Assembly (NCBI RefSeq): GCF_001314605.1
Contig: NZ_LIHP01000004.1
Span: 186,001 to 250,000 of the forward strand
Source: Marinobacter sp. HL-58
Lineage (GTDB): Bacteria; Pseudomonadota; Gammaproteobacteria; Pseudomonadales; Oleiphilaceae
Direction of reading: 5' to 3'
DNA: 64,000 nucleotides
Part shown: one piece after another, positions 63,697 to 64,000 of the stretch
How the letters are laid out: the number at the start of each line of letters is the position of its first letter
How positions within the stretch are numbered: the first letter of the stretch is position 1
Made by a program: the position numbers and the translations under genes
Notes under the pieces: model-generated
Database searches by the model: none
Told to the model about the DNA's origin: nothing
What the model saw: only the letters and a program-made list of their open reading frames with translations

Positions 63697-64000
63697 TGGG
63701 CCACAAGCATGCGCACCCCGAGAAAGCCTGGCAAGCGATTCGGACCGAGGCCATTGAAAGTCTGCTTAATGAAATCAATGTGCTGACTTCCGAGGATATC
63801 GACAAAGTGGTCCGGCATTATGAAGAGAATGTCGGACCTAAAACCGGCGCCAAGGTTATTGCCCGTGCCTGGGTTGATCCAGAATTCAAGAAACGGCTGC
63901 TAGCTGATGGACTGGCAGCCTGTGCAGAACTCGGGATTGGGGGCCCTGAGACGGAGCTGCTGCACGTAGTAGAGAATACGTCTAAGGTTCACAACGTGGT
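63696..64000 (+). CDS. nthA: Nitrile hydratase alpha subunit, C-terminus cut by window edge
   Basis: The first 101 codons are visible: MGHKHAHPEKAWQAIRTEAIESLLNEINVLTSEDID and WVDPEFKKRLLADGLAACAELGIGGPETELLHVVENTSKVHNVV. The family's metal site (CxLCSC) normally follows within about five residues, so it lies just past the edge, and the metal type cannot be read here. AGGAG precedes the ATG, which overlaps the nthB stop. Confidence 0.93.
   Translation, partial: MGHKHAHPEKAWQAIRTEAIESLLNEINVLTSEDIDKVVRHYEENVGPKTGAKVIARAWVDPEFKKRLLADGLAACAELGIGGPETELLHVVENTSKVHNV

Overview
The window reads as chromosomal DNA of a gammaproteobacterium, most likely Marinobacter or a close relative. This rests on protein similarity recognised by eye and on Pseudomonas-like gene neighbourhoods (gloB/methyltransferase/rnhA/dnaQ/fimL; tusDCB-tusE next to a BI-1 protein and tRNA-Ser; rssB-rssC; etfBA opposite etfQO). 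No database search was possible. Most of the window is dense, ordinary core genome with short intergenic spaces and clear rho-independent terminators.

Layout: 1-6 kb holds a cut-off peptide-binding protein, mltD and gloB on the minus strand, opposite a methyltransferase, rnhA and dnaQ. 6-13 kb holds fimL, an SCP2 protein, sohB, an AcuI-like reductase, and sulfite reductase with its DUF934 partner. 13-22 kb holds metH opposite nfuA, a DUF445 pair, the tus sulfur-relay operon, a BI-1 protein and tRNA-Ser(UGA). 22-27 kb holds hemH, a Blh-type phosphatase-like protein, two YeeE/YedE sulfur transporters, a phasin, a PhaD-like regulator and xthA. 27.7-34.7 kb is one tightly overlapping eight-gene minus-strand operon for membrane-lipid modification (desaturase, SnoaL-like, SDR, FAD oxidase, DUF1365, CFA-synthase-like, DUF2878, exported protein). 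34.7-41.3 kb holds a renalase-like flavoprotein, an HD hydrolase, rssB-rssC, gpsA, sixA and DUF1285. 41.5-48.5 kb holds slyD, etfQO opposite etfBA with a perfect 20-bp PsrA-like palindrome between them, small membrane proteins and a saccharopine-dehydrogenase-like enzyme. 48.5-54.2 kb is cioA-cioB-cydD-cydC.

The region after tRNA-Leu(UAA) at 55.1 kb is different. About 4 kb of visibly AT-richer DNA carries three abutting or overlapping genes: an sce7726-family protein with a PD-(D/E)xK-like D-ExK motif, an sce7725-family protein, and a protein with an N-terminal zinc-ribbon-like segment and a RES (NAD+ phosphorylase toxin) domain. They are followed by a 5'-truncated P2-type GpA replication endonuclease remnant. 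This looks like a degraded phage or satellite island carrying a compact, probably anti-phage, cassette, and it is the best candidate in the window for an undescribed system.

The right end (59.3-64 kb) is a LysR-ABC importer-nitrile hydratase cluster with beta-before-alpha gene order. It is cut by the window edge just before the expected metal-binding motif of the alpha subunit.
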